Of a DNA stretch of 64,000 nucleotides, positions 51,134 through 59,448 are shown in pieces. The stretch is taken from the NCBI GenBank assembly GCA_034436555.1, contig DAOTUU010000039.1:89148-153147 (forward strand), given 5' to 3'. The notes beneath the pieces are model-generated. The model was not told the DNA's origin, did not search any database, and saw only the letters and a program-made list of their open reading frames with translations. The translations under genes were made by a program, and so were the position numbers. This DNA comes from JAFMJV01 sp034436555 (GTDB lineage Bacteria; Chloroflexota; Limnocylindria; Limnocylindrales; CSP1-4). Position 1 is the stretch's first letter, and each line of letters starts with the position of its first letter.

Positions 51134-51535
51134 ATGATCACCTTCACCGCCGACATCGCCGCGCGGCTCGACCGTGCCATCGTCGTCTGGCTGACCACGG
51201 TCTCCACCCACGGTCAGCCGCAGTCCTCGCCCGTGTGGTTCCTGCGCGACGGAGACCGCCTGGTGGTCTACTCGCTGGCCGACGCGCCACGGGTGCGCAA
51301 CGTCCGGGCCAACCCCCGGGTGGCGCTCAACCTGAACTGCACGGACGATGGCAGCCAGGTGCTCACGATGGAGGGCCGGGCGGTGCTTGAGGCGGGCCCA
51401 CCATCCACCGATCTGCCTGCCTATCAGTCGAGGTACCGGGCGCTCATCGCGAGCAACGGTTGGACTCCCGAGCGCTTCGCACGGGACTACCCGCAGCGCA
51501 TCGTCATCACCCCCACCGCCATCCGCGCCTGGTGA
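51134..51535 (+). CDS. PPOX-class probable F420-dependent enzyme (TIGR03667-like)
   Basis: 133 residues of split-beta-barrel fold: RLDRAIVVWLTTVSTHGQPQSSPVWFLRDGDRLVVYS, then RVRNVRANPRVALNLNC and RFARDYPQRIVITPTAIRAW at the end, which matches the TIGR03667 F420-dependent group. With the DDN-family protein at 46.6 kb this is the second such family in the window, implying that the organism makes F420. The substrate is unknown. It has its own leaderless-type promoter. Confidence 0.87.
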   Translation: MITFTADIAARLDRAIVVWLTTVSTHGQPQSSPVWFLRDGDRLVVYSLADAPRVRNVRANPRVALNLNCTDDGSQVLTMEGRAVLEAGPPSTDLPAYQSRYRALIASNGWTPERFARDYPQRIVITPTAIRAW

Positions 51536-51652
51536 CTGGCCGCCGACCCCAAACGTAACCTGTCACAGGCTGTCATGGATTACCGCCAGTATCGGAGCAT
51601 CGATCCCAGGCGCGCCCGTCCCCCTGGGGCGGGCCAACTCAGGAGGCATCGG

Positions 51653-51856
51653 ATGCTCATCCACGAGCTGTCCAGCGCGATCCAGCGTGATCGCGAACGG
51701 ACGGTGCGGCAGGCCCTGGTGGCCCATCGGCGCCTGGCGGAGACGGATCGTCCTCCCGGCCGCGCCTTCCGCATCGCCGCCAGGCTTCGCGCTTCGTTCC
51801 GCGTGGGCGTGCCGCAGGCGTGCGACGGTCGGAGGGGTGTCTCCATCGAGCGCTGA
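51653..51856 (+). CDS. Hypothetical 67-residue protein
   Basis: Begins MLIHELSSAIQRDRERTVRQALVAHRRL, a basic amphipathic helix, followed by an Arg-rich tail with a single Cys. AGGAGG at 51641-51646 is 6 nt before the ATG. An in-frame ATG at 51575 exists but lacks a ribosome binding site. A short near-palindrome CCTGTCACAGG lies about 95 nt upstream. No family is recognised; it converges with the WYL regulator. Confidence 0.6.
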   Translation: MLIHELSSAIQRDRERTVRQALVAHRRLAETDRPPGRAFRIAARLRASFRVGVPQACDGRRGVSIER

Positions 51857-51874
51857 GCCCGTTCGGCCCCGCCC

Positions 51875-52864
51875 TCAGGCCGCCGGGGCCGGGCCCGCAG
51901 TCGCGCCGTGGCGTCGAAGCACGCGTCTTGCCGCGTCGACCACCCCGTCGCGCAGATCGGCGGGTTCCAGGACCTCCATCACGTCGCCCAGCGACAGCAG
52001 GCGATGTGCCGCCTCCCGCGGCCAGTCCAGATGGACGCGCACGTGCAGCCAGCCGTCCGGATCGTCCGTGGCCAGGTGACGGGCGGTGTGCCATGCAGCT
52101 TCCCCGATCGCATCCCGCACATCGTCCAGGCGGTGCGGATCCACGCGCAGCAGCACCTCCAGGCGGGGGACGCTCGCCTCGTACGCGGCGGTCGATTCCG
52201 ACCAGAAGGCAGCAAGGTCGAACGTCGCAGGCCGCTCGAACCGCGCCTCCGTGCGCGTGACGCCGCGCACGCGTGACACCCGGTACGTGCGCGTCTGGCC
52301 ATCGGTCGCGGCCACCAGATACCACACGCCGCCCTTGAGCACGAGCCCCAGCGGCGCTGCCAGCCGCTCCACGGTCCGATCGCCGCGGTCGTAGCGCAGC
52401 GCCACCTCGTGATCGTCCCAGACCGCGGCCGCCAGCTCCGCCAGGCACGGCACCGCCTCAGCCGACTGGAACCAGCCGGGCGCATCCAGATGGAACCGCT
52501 GGGACAGGCGCGCCGCCCGTGAGCGCAGCTCCGGGGGGAGGGCGGCGAGCACCTTCAGCCGTGCCGCGGCGACCACGGTGCCCAGGCCCAGCTCGGCGGC
52601 GGGACCCGGCAGGCCCGACAGGAACAGCGATTCCGCCTCCGACTGGGTGAGTCCCGTGAGGCGAGTGCGATAGCCGTCCACGAGGCGGATGCCGCCCAGC
52701 GGCCCGCGGTCCGCGTAGATGGGCACCCCGCTCTCGGAGAGGGCATCCACGTCCCGGTAGATCGTGCGGACCGAGACCTCCAGCTCATCCGCGAGCTGCG
52801 CCGCGGTCATCCCGCCGCGCGCCTGGAGCAGCAGCAGCAGCGACACGAGTCGGGACGCACGCAC
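51875..52864 (-). CDS. WYL-domain (YafY-type) transcriptional regulator
   Basis: 329 residues: DeoR-type winged helix at the N-terminus (RLVSLLLLLQARGGMTAAQLADELEVSVRTIYRDVDALSESGVPIYADRGPLGGIRLVDGYRTRLTGL), a linker, then a WYL domain with PLGLVLKGGVWYLVAATDG and a WCX C-terminal part. Such proteins bind nucleic-acid-like or oligonucleotide ligands and control defence or DNA-damage genes. GTG 52864 follows TAGGAT by 6 nt on this strand. The palindrome ACCTGA-TCTG-TCAGGT 24 nt upstream (52888-52903) is a candidate autoregulatory site. Confidence 0.93.
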   Translation of the reverse strand: MRASRLVSLLLLLQARGGMTAAQLADELEVSVRTIYRDVDALSESGVPIYADRGPLGGIRLVDGYRTRLTGLTQSEAESLFLSGLPGPAAELGLGTVVAAARLKVLAALPPELRSRAARLSQRFHLDAPGWFQSAEAVPCLAELAAAVWDDHEVALRYDRGDRTVERLAAPLGLVLKGGVWYLVAATDGQTRTYRVSRVRGVTRTEARFERPATFDLAAFWSESTAAYEASVPRLEVLLRVDPHRLDDVRDAIGEAAWHTARHLATDDPDGWLHVRVHLDWPREAAHRLLSLGDVMEVLEPADLRDGVVDAARRVLRRHGATAGPAPAA

Positions 52865-52887
52865 CTGCGCATCCTAGCGCATCCCTG

Positions 52888-52903
52888 ACCTGATCTGTCA
52901 GGT
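52888..52903. promoter_or_regulatory. Palindrome ACCTGA-TCTG-TCAGGT, candidate WYL operator
   Basis: 6+6 perfect inverted repeat, just upstream of the -10 of the WYL gene and overlapping the stop of the DUF3037 gene. CCTGTCACAGG near 51554-51564 upstream of the small hypothetical gene is a partial relative. Confidence 0.35.
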
Positions 52904-53365
52904 ACCGGTGCCACCATCGATGACTCCCGGTCGTGTCCGCTCGACGAGCGCCGCGAACAGGTGATCGAGCGTGGTCGCCGGGTCTGCCGTCATGCCCGTG
53001 TGGACCTCGGCGGGCTGCACGACGGTCGAGGCGGGCGACACCAGCCAGTGGAACCGCTCCGGCTGGCTGAGCGCCGCGAGCGGGCCGGCCGTCGGGTCAC
53101 CCGCGCACAGCCGCGGCACCAGGTCGAGGTGGCGGCGCACGATCTCCGGGTCGCAGCCAGGCGCGAACCGATCGAGCAGCGCCTCGTCCAGCCGGACCCG
53201 CGCAGCCAGGAACCGCCTGGGTCGACAGAACAGGATGACGCCCGCGTTGAACCCCTCGCCGCGCTCCACCCTGGGGACCACGCGCACGATGGCGTACTGG
53301 AACGGCGCGCGCTGTGCCTGACGCTCCGTCGAGGCCGCGATGGGGTCAGGCCGCCTGGCGGGCAC
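52898..53365 (-). CDS. DUF3037 protein paired with HipA-like kinase
   Basis: 155 residues with the DUF3037 pattern: FQYAIVRVVPRVERGEGFNAGVILFCRPRRFLAARV, then a helical C-half with SPAST and TTLDHLFAALVER. DUF3037 is often encoded right next to a HipA-like protein, as here: the two genes overlap by 20 nt (GTG 53365 is inside the HipA-like gene end), so they are translationally coupled. The biochemical role is unknown. Confidence 0.88.
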   Translation of the reverse strand: MPARRPDPIAASTERQAQRAPFQYAIVRVVPRVERGEGFNAGVILFCRPRRFLAARVRLDEALLDRFAPGCDPEIVRRHLDLVPRLCAGDPTAGPLAALSQPERFHWLVSPASTVVQPAEVHTGMTADPATTLDHLFAALVERTRPGVIDGGTGT

Positions 53366-54098
53366 GCTCCGCCTCCTCGACGAACGGCCTGGGTGGCGCG
53401 AGGCGCGCCCCGAGGTAGTCCAGGTACCTGGTGCGCGGCTCGCTCAGCCACGCGTCCGGCACGCTCGCGAGGACGTCCTCCAGGAACGCCAGGTCCAGCA
53501 GCGCGGCCAGCCGGGCATCCGCTTCCGGGATCGAGGAGGCGACCGGCAGCAGGATGTGCTGTGCCGCCTGCGGAAAGCCGCGCCGCGCATGCGCCGCGGG
53601 CTCGCGCCAGGTGTGCTGGACGTACAGCGCGGCTCCATGATCGATGAGCCACGGCTCTCGGTGCCACACGAGCAGGTTGGGGTTCCTGGGGGTGCGGTCG
53701 ATGTTGGTCACGAGCGCATCGAACCAGACGATGTCGGCGGCCAGCTCCGGGGACGCCCATGGATCCACGTGGAGCCGATAGGGCAGCGATCCCGGCAGGT
53801 AGTCGAGCCCCGCGTTCAGGCCCGCGCTCCGCTCCAGCAGCTCCCGGATCTCCGGGTCGGGCTCCGCCGCGGCGAGCGCGACATCCATGTCGACGATCAC
53901 GAGCTCCGGGACGGGCAGCCCCAGCCTCCGGCCGATCTCACCGGCGACCACCTCCGCGACGAGTGCCTTGGGACCCTGTCCCGCGCCGCGGAACTTCACG
54001 ACGTACATCCCGTCGTCGTCCGCCTCCATGATGGCGGGCAGCGACCCACCCTCCTTGAGGGGCGTCACGTAGCGGGTGGCGGTGACGGTCCGGATCAC
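53346..54098 (-). CDS. HipA-like kinase-domain protein
   Basis: 250 residues with a short HipA-type kinase fold: YVVKFRGAGQGPKALVAEVVAGEIGRRLGLPVPELVIVD (the ATP lysine in VVKF), WFDALVTNIDRTPRNPNLLVW (catalytic Asp and Asn) and WLIDHGAALY (the DHG counterpart of DFG). It lacks a HipB partner and is coupled to DUF3037, which sets it apart from classical HipAB. GTG 54098 follows a TAGACT box by 7 nt on this strand, so it has its own start inside the end of the upstream TolB-like gene region. Confidence 0.88.
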   Translation of the reverse strand: MIRTVTATRYVTPLKEGGSLPAIMEADDDGMYVVKFRGAGQGPKALVAEVVAGEIGRRLGLPVPELVIVDMDVALAAAEPDPEIRELLERSAGLNAGLDYLPGSLPYRLHVDPWASPELAADIVWFDALVTNIDRTPRNPNLLVWHREPWLIDHGAALYVQHTWREPAAHARRGFPQAAQHILLPVASSIPEADARLAALLDLAFLEDVLASVPDAWLSEPRTRYLDYLGARLAPPRPFVEEAERARQAA

Positions 54099-54116
54099 GG
54101 TCCGGAGTCTACGCGA

Positions 54117-55385
54117 TCAGGGGCCCCAGTCGGGATCGAGGCCGTTCGCCGCCAGGAGCAGCTCCTGTCCCGTGGCCAGATGGTGGAGGCGCAGCTCCAT
54201 CGTCGTCGCCTGGTCCAGGGGCACCGGGCTGTGGGAGTAGGCGACCCACTGGCCGTCCGGCGACACCGACGGCCACATCGCGAAGCCAGCCGGGTCGCTC
54301 GTCAGTCGGGTCAGCGAGCCGGTCCCCAGGTCCGCGCGGAACAGGCCGGCCGACTCCAGCAGCGCCGAGCTGTCCGAGGCGACGAAGCCCCGGCCATCCG
54401 GCAGCCAGTCGAGACCGTGGGCCAGGGTGACCGCGACCACGGGGTCGCCCACGCGCGCTCCATCGATGCGCGCCACGTCGATGGTCGAGGGGTCCTGGTC
54501 GAATCGCTGGTACAGGACGCGGTCGTCGACGGGTGACAGCGCGGGTGACGTGGCGGAGATCGTGCCGTTGACAGCCGGGTCGAGCAGCGGCTTGCCGATG
54601 TCCAGTCGGCCCGCGGACGCCGCGATCTGCCACAGCGATCCCTGGCCCTGCTGGTAGGCGAGACGGGTGCCGTCGTGACTCCAGGACGCCGTCAGGGCGC
54701 CCCACGTGTCGAACGCGTCACCGGCACCGACGGTGAGGACGCCGGCATCGACCGTCGCGTCGGGCGTCACGTCCGCGTACACCCCCGGGTCGAACCAGCT
54801 GGAATCGCCGGATCGGACGACCACGAACTGGGGGGTGTCCGAACCGAGGTCGTGGAGCGTCAGCTCGAAGGTGGACTGGAACCCCGGCTGGATGATCGCC
54901 GCGACCGCGGCATCGAGTCCCTGGGCGTGGATCGTGAACTCCGCCACGTCGCTGAGCTGGTTCGCGATGGTGAGCCGGACGCTCCCCGTGGGCAGGTCCG
55001 CCTGCGCCGCGCACGCCGGGCCGTTCGTCAGCCGTGACAGGTCCGTCCCGTCGGGCGCCATGAGGTAGAGGTCCGACACCCAGATCGAGCAGGCCTCCTC
55101 GTGCCCGCTGGCGAACGCGATGCGCTCGCCGTCCGGCCGCCACGCCACCGCCTGGATGCCGGATGTGGCATCGGGGGGCAGCCCGAACACCACCCGGTCG
55201 TCGGAGCCGTCGGCTGTCGTGACATGGATTCGCATGCGGTCCTCGACGTACGCGATGCGGCCGGTCGGGGGATCGACGGCCGGCTCGCCTGCGATCGCGG
55301 GACCGACACCGATCACGACCAGCAGCGTGGCCAGGACGGACAGCGGGGTACCGGCGACCGATGGCCGGCGGGGTGCGGCGCTCAT
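54117..55385 (-). CDS. Exported TolB-like beta-propeller protein
   Basis: 422 residues with a signal peptide (PLSVLATLLVVIGVGPAIAGEP) and several PD40/WD40-like repeats (VAWRPDGERIAFAS, ASWSHDGTRLAYQQ, PALSPVDDRVLYQR, PSVSPDGQWVAYS). Such propellers bind proteins or sugars in the envelope. A TATCCT box ends 6 nt before the ATG on this strand. The HipA-like gene starts 18 nt after its stop but probably has its own promoter. Confidence 0.88.
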   Translation of the reverse strand: MSAAPRRPSVAGTPLSVLATLLVVIGVGPAIAGEPAVDPPTGRIAYVEDRMRIHVTTADGSDDRVVFGLPPDATSGIQAVAWRPDGERIAFASGHEEACSIWVSDLYLMAPDGTDLSRLTNGPACAAQADLPTGSVRLTIANQLSDVAEFTIHAQGLDAAVAAIIQPGFQSTFELTLHDLGSDTPQFVVVRSGDSSWFDPGVYADVTPDATVDAGVLTVGAGDAFDTWGALTASWSHDGTRLAYQQGQGSLWQIAASAGRLDIGKPLLDPAVNGTISATSPALSPVDDRVLYQRFDQDPSTIDVARIDGARVGDPVVAVTLAHGLDWLPDGRGFVASDSSALLESAGLFRADLGTGSLTRLTSDPAGFAMWPSVSPDGQWVAYSHSPVPLDQATTMELRLHHLATGQELLLAANGLDPDWGP

Positions 55386-55391
55386 CGACGC

Positions 55392-55397
55392 AGGATA
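55392..55397 (-). promoter_or_regulatory. -10 box for a leaderless propeller-gene transcript
   Basis: On the minus strand TATCCT ends 6 nt before the ATG at 55385. Confidence 0.45.
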
Positions 55398-55567
55398 CGC
55401 CGGGCCTCGACCGGATCCACCGGACCGCACCGAAGCGGTCGTCATGCCTCGGCACGGGACCATCGTCCGCGACGCATGGGTCCACGGGTTCCTGTCATCC
55501 GGGGCGCCCGGCGGGAACCCTTGCCCCTGCGTGTGTCCGAGGCACGCGATCCGATCCGGTGAGGGAG

Positions 55568-56554
55568 ATGCCCACGTCCGCCATGATCCCGCCTGTCCGT
55601 CGTGCCGCAGCCGGTGCGTCGCTCGTCGTCCTGCTGGTCCTAGTCACCGTCGCGTCCGTCGGCGCGTGGTCTCCGGCGGGCAGCCGCGCGGCGGACGATC
55701 GCGGGCGTCAGAGATGGTGGTCGGGGGGCCAGCACAGCCAGGTGGCGCCACCCGGTCCGGCCGCGCACGGCGCGCCCATCGCATCCCGAGAGGAGGCGCT
55801 CGCGGCGGGAGGACGACGCGCCCCGGGCGCCCGGTCTCGCACGGTGGTCCGCCACGGCATCGATGTCTCGCACTGGCAGGGCCGCATCGACTGGCCGCGG
55901 GTCGCCCGCTCGGGACGCGTGCAGTTCGTCATCGCGAAGGCCACCGACGGGACCTGGATGGTCGACCCGACGTATGCCCGAAACCGCCGGCTGGCGCACC
56001 GCAGCGGCCTGCGGTTCACGGCCTATCACTTCGCGAACCCGAGCCGCCGGCCCGGCGACGCGGAGCGCGAGGCCGACTGGTTCCTGCGCCATGCCCGCCT
56101 GCGCGACTCGGACCTGCTGCCTGCGCTGGACCTCGAGGAGCACGGTGGCCTGACGCCCCGCGAGCTGGAGCGCTGGACGCTGCGCTGGCTGCGCCGCGTG
56201 GAGCGACGGCTGGGCGTGAAGCCCATGGTCTACAGCAGCCCGGGCTTCTGGTCGGGGCGGATGGGCGACTCACGGGCGATCGCGCGGGCGGGGTTCGAGA
56301 CCCTCTGGCTCAGCCACTGGGGCGTGCGGAAGCCGCGCATCCCGGCCGCGGGGTGGGCTGACGAGGGGTGGTCGATCTGGCAGTGGACCGAGACCGGGCA
56401 GATCGCGGGCATCGGCGGACCGGTCGATCGGAACGTCTACAGCGGTCCCAGGCTGGAGCGCATGACCATCCGCGTGCTGCGCCGCGAGGGTGTGCCGGAC
56501 GATCCACGCGGCGACCGCCCGCCGCGGCCCAGGCCGCGGTCCCGACAGGGCTGA
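55568..56554 (+). CDS. Secreted GH25 lysozyme
   Basis: 328 residues. Signal peptide (VRRAAAGASLVVLLVLVTVASVGAW), a low-complexity region to residue 95, then a GH25 domain starting HGIDVSHWQGRIDW with the catalytic Asp, YHFANPSRRPGDAEREADWFLRHA, and LPALDLEEHGG with the Asp/Glu pair. The end reads WSIWQWTETGQIAGIGGPVDRNVY, as in the family, plus an Arg/Pro tail. It hydrolyses muramic-acid linkages of peptidoglycan. GAGGGAG precedes the ATG. It converges with the second DEAD-box gene, 10 nt away. Confidence 0.93.
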   Translation: MPTSAMIPPVRRAAAGASLVVLLVLVTVASVGAWSPAGSRAADDRGRQRWWSGGQHSQVAPPGPAAHGAPIASREEALAAGGRRAPGARSRTVVRHGIDVSHWQGRIDWPRVARSGRVQFVIAKATDGTWMVDPTYARNRRLAHRSGLRFTAYHFANPSRRPGDAEREADWFLRHARLRDSDLLPALDLEEHGGLTPRELERWTLRWLRRVERRLGVKPMVYSSPGFWSGRMGDSRAIARAGFETLWLSHWGVRKPRIPAAGWADEGWSIWQWTETGQIAGIGGPVDRNVYSGPRLERMTIRVLRREGVPDDPRGDRPPRPRPRSRQG

Positions 56555-56564
56555 GCGCCGACCC

Positions 56565-58178
56565 TCAGCGACCGCGGGGGCGGATCCGCTCGCCGGGCAG
56601 GGTGGGATGCTGGTTCCTGCTTGTGGCCGCGGGACGCGACGGCTGACCGCCTCCGACGGGGCGGTTGCCCAGCGTGGGCGCGTGTCCCGCGCCTCCGCCC
56701 TGGCCACGCTGTCGGGGCCGGGCGGGTCGTGGCCCGGATGTGGGGCCAGGCTGTGGCGCCCGGCGCGCGTGCTGGGCGGCTGATCCGTGGACGGCCGGCC
56801 CATGGGCGGCCTGTCCCTGGGCTGCGACACGCCCGGTCGCCGGAGACGACCGCGGCGCGGGCTGGGACGACCGCGGCGCGGGCTGGGACGACCGCGGCGC
56901 GGGCTGGGCCGCGCGGGACGGAGGCTGGGACGACCTCGCCCCCTTCGGGGCCAGCGGTGGGGTGACTCGCCCAGCGGGGGCGGACACCGTCCGACCGGGC
57001 GTCCGTCGTCGTGCGGCGTGCTCCTCGGTGTCGACGTCCGCGGCGGGATCGGGCTCGAATCCCGGCACCAGCTCCCGCGGGATGGGCACCCGGAGCAGCT
57101 TCTCGATGTCCCGCAGGAGCGGCGCCTCGTCCGCGGAAACGAGCGACACGGCCGTGCCGCCGGCTCCCGCCCTCCCGGTCCGGCCGATGCGATGGACGTA
57201 GTCCTCCGGGACGTTGGGCAGCTCGAAGTTCACCACATGGGGAAGCTGGTCGATGTCGATGCCGCGCGCCGCGATGTCCGTGGCCACGAGCACCTGGGTG
57301 CCGCCGTCCTTGAACGCGCCGAGCGCCCGCACGCGCGCCCCCTGCGACTTGTTGCCGTGGATCGCCAGCGCGTCGATGCCGTCCTTCTGGAGCTGTTCCG
57401 CGAGCCGATTGGCGCCATGCTTGGTGCGCGTGAACACGAGCGCCTGGCCGATGCGCCGGGAGCGGACGAGGTGCGACAGGAGCGCCCGCTTGCGCGCCTT
57501 GTCCACCGGGTGGACCACCTGGGTGACCAGCTCCGCCGCCGCGTTGCGCGGCGCCACATCCACCGATTCGGGGGACCGCAGGAGGCGCTCTGCGAGGGCC
57601 CGGATGTCGGGCGAGAACGTGGCGCTGAACAGCAGGCTCTGGCGCTCCCGGGGGAGCAGCGCGAGCACCCTCCGGATGTCGTGGATGAAGCCCATGTCCA
57701 GCATCCGGTCGGCCTCGTCGAGCACGAGGATCTCAATCCCGTCCAGGCGCAGGGTGCCCTGGCCATGATGGTCCAGCAGCCGGCCCGGCGTGGCGACCAC
57801 GATCTCCGCGCCGGCCCGCAGGCCGCGCACCTGGGCATCCATGCCCACGCCGCCGTAGATGGCCACCGAGCGCACCGGCAGGTGGCGCCCGTAGACACGG
57901 ACGCTCTCCTCCACCTGGAGGGCCAGCTCGCGGGTGGGCGTCACGACGAGCGCCCGCACGCGCCGGGGACCGTCCGGACGGCGGGCGTGGAGCAGCTGGA
58001 GCATGGGCAGCACGAACGCCGCGGTCTTGCCGGTGCCCGTCTGGGCGCCGGCGAGCAGGTCTCGCCCGGCGAGCACCACGGGGACGGCGCGCTCCTGGAT
58101 GGGTGTGGGCTGCTCGTAGCCCTGCTCGGCGACGGCGCGCAGCAGCTCCGGGCGCAGCCCGAGGTGATCGAACGACAT
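56565..58178 (-). CDS. DEAD-box RNA helicase with long low-complexity tail
   Basis: 537 residues. The RhlE-type helicase core (1-370) has AQTGTGKT, PTRELA, TPGRLLDHHG, DEADRMLDMGF, SAT, HRIGRTGRAG. The tail (about 380-537) is a Pro/Ser/Gln/Ala/Arg-rich disordered segment with tandem 7-residue RSSQPAP-type repeats encoded by a 21-bp repeat at about 56850-56905. It is a paralogue of the 45.3-kb helicase; tails of this kind often drive RNA binding or condensate formation. AGGAG lies 12 nt before the ATG. Confidence 0.94.
   Translation of the reverse strand: MSFDHLGLRPELLRAVAEQGYEQPTPIQERAVPVVLAGRDLLAGAQTGTGKTAAFVLPMLQLLHARRPDGPRRVRALVVTPTRELALQVEESVRVYGRHLPVRSVAIYGGVGMDAQVRGLRAGAEIVVATPGRLLDHHGQGTLRLDGIEILVLDEADRMLDMGFIHDIRRVLALLPRERQSLLFSATFSPDIRALAERLLRSPESVDVAPRNAAAELVTQVVHPVDKARKRALLSHLVRSRRIGQALVFTRTKHGANRLAEQLQKDGIDALAIHGNKSQGARVRALGAFKDGGTQVLVATDIAARGIDIDQLPHVVNFELPNVPEDYVHRIGRTGRAGAGGTAVSLVSADEAPLLRDIEKLLRVPIPRELVPGFEPDPAADVDTEEHAARRRTPGRTVSAPAGRVTPPLAPKGARSSQPPSRAAQPAPRSSQPAPRSSQPAPRSSPATGRVAAQGQAAHGPAVHGSAAQHARRAPQPGPTSGPRPARPRQRGQGGGAGHAPTLGNRPVGGGQPSRPAATSRNQHPTLPGERIRPRGR
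56850..56905. repeat. 21-bp tandem repeat inside the helicase tail
   Basis: Three near-perfect copies of a unit containing GACCGCGGCGCGGGCTGGGA encode the RSSQPAP repeats of the tail. Confidence 0.85.
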
Positions 58179-58353
58179 GGTGTGGATGACTCCTGGCAGG
58201 GCCCTCCCGCGATGGCGCGGGGCCCGGTCAGGGCACGGGTGGACGACGTGGGACGATCAGAGGACCGGGGGCGCGACCGGGGCGCCCTTCCAACGGCTGG
58301 ATGCGCAGTCTAGCGTGCCGACCGCCGGGACATCGGCGACGACTCCGTCTCGG

Positions 58354-59205
58354 TCAGCCGCGGTCCGCGCTCTCGCCCCCGCGGTCACGCAGGAACCGCT
58401 CGATGTCCGCGATCAGGTCGCTGCCCGACGGAAGCCGCGACTCATCGACCATCGCCTCCAGGCGGTCCACGTAGGCACGCGTCGTGTCATCCGCCGCGGT
58501 CGCCGCGTCCAGTCGGATGCGCAGCGCGTCCGCCTCCGACTGGAGATCGCCGATGGGCAGCTGCGCGCCCACATGCCAGCCGATCGCGGACAGCAGCGCC
58601 ACCGACGCGGCGGGATAGGCGCCGGTGATGTAGTGGGGCACCTGGGCGTAGTAGCCGATGGCCGCGAACCCCGCGCGCGCGATCGCGATGTCCAGCACCG
58701 ACAGGCACGCGGCGGGCACGGTGAGCGTCCCCTGCGGCCCCGGCTCCACCTGCCCGCGCAGGAGTCCCGGCCACGACGCGGTGCCGAGCACCGGGACGGG
58801 GCGCGTGTGGGGGACGGCGGCCGGGATGGCGCCGATGCTGATCCATTCCACCACCCCCACGCGCCGCGCGAACGTGACCACGTCCTGCGCCAGCTGGTTC
58901 CAGCGATAGTCCGGCTCCGCGCCCGAGAGCACGAGCACGTCCCGGTCGCCCACGCGCACGCGCCTGACGGACAGCTCCGGCCAGGTCAGCTCGGACGGAC
59001 GCCCGTCCACGATCTCCAGGGTCGGACGGCGCGACCGATAGTCGAAGATCCGGTCGCCGTCCAGCGTGGCCACGACGGTCGCGCCGTCCGCGATGCGATC
59101 TGCGGCGGTGGTCGAGGCGGATCCTGCGTCCACCCACGCGTCGAACGCCACGACGACGATGGGGGCGTCGAACGGACCGGGGTCGGCGAGGTGGATGAGT
59201 TCCAT
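58354..59205 (-). CDS. PAC2-family protein (proteasome-assembly-chaperone-like)
   Basis: 283 residues with the PAC2 pattern: PIVVVAFDAWVDAGSASTTAADRI, a Rossmann-like core with VLVLSGAEPDYRWNQL and VEWISIGAIPAAVPHTRPVPV, GQVEPGPQGTLTVPAACLSV. Bacterial PAC2 proteins are of uncertain role. I use ATG 59205 because TATCCT precedes it by 9 nt on this strand; an ATG 27 nt upstream is in frame. Two structured hairpins lie upstream between 59238 and 59347. Confidence 0.85.
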   Translation of the reverse strand: MELIHLADPGPFDAPIVVVAFDAWVDAGSASTTAADRIADGATVVATLDGDRIFDYRSRRPTLEIVDGRPSELTWPELSVRRVRVGDRDVLVLSGAEPDYRWNQLAQDVVTFARRVGVVEWISIGAIPAAVPHTRPVPVLGTASWPGLLRGQVEPGPQGTLTVPAACLSVLDIAIARAGFAAIGYYAQVPHYITGAYPAASVALLSAIGWHVGAQLPIGDLQSEADALRIRLDAATAADDTTRAYVDRLEAMVDESRLPSGSDLIADIERFLRDRGGESADRG

Positions 59206-59237
59206 GCGAATGGCAGGATACCGTCCGGACACAGCGC

Positions 59238-59347
59238 GACCCCGGCACTGGCGCTGGAGGAGGGTGCGAGCAGGGCCGAGGTCGTGTGATCGAGGGGATT
59301 GACCCGGGCGCTGGCGCTGGAGGAGGGGTGCGAGCAGCGCCCGGGTC
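59238..59347 (-). other. Pair of tandem hairpins with a conserved loop and covarying stems
   Basis: Hairpin 1 has arms 59238-59250 and 59271-59283; hairpin 2 has arms 59301-59313 and 59335-59347. The second stem is 13 bp and perfect (GACCCGGGCGCTG/CAGCGCCCGGGTC). The first has 11 of 13 paired on the plus strand, and read as RNA on the minus strand one of the two mismatches becomes G-U. The 20-21-nt loops are nearly identical and contain GGAGGAGG. The region is between divergent genes, so it is not a shared terminator. Role unknown. Confidence 0.6.
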
Positions 59348-59422
59348 TGATGTGGTGAGAGCGCGCCGTGCGGGCGTGCGCTCTGTGATGTCCTGGGCGA
59401 CGTCTCCGTCGCCCCTCTCGAT

Positions 59423-59442
59423 TACGGAACGTACCGTATCAT
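59423..59442. promoter_or_regulatory. TetR operator candidate and -10 box
   Basis: TACGGAACGTACCGTA (59423-59438) is a near-perfect palindrome that overlaps TATCAT (59437-59442), the -10 of the TetR gene, whose GTG at 59449 is 6 nt further. The local sequence is much more A/T-rich than its surroundings. This is the layout of an autorepressor. Confidence 0.6.
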
Positions 59443-59448
59443 ATCGTG

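Noticed and set aside
59248..59336. The two loop copies as a simple direct repeat
   Set aside because: The flanking stems pair in each copy with different sequences, so a structural reading is better supported than a plain duplication.
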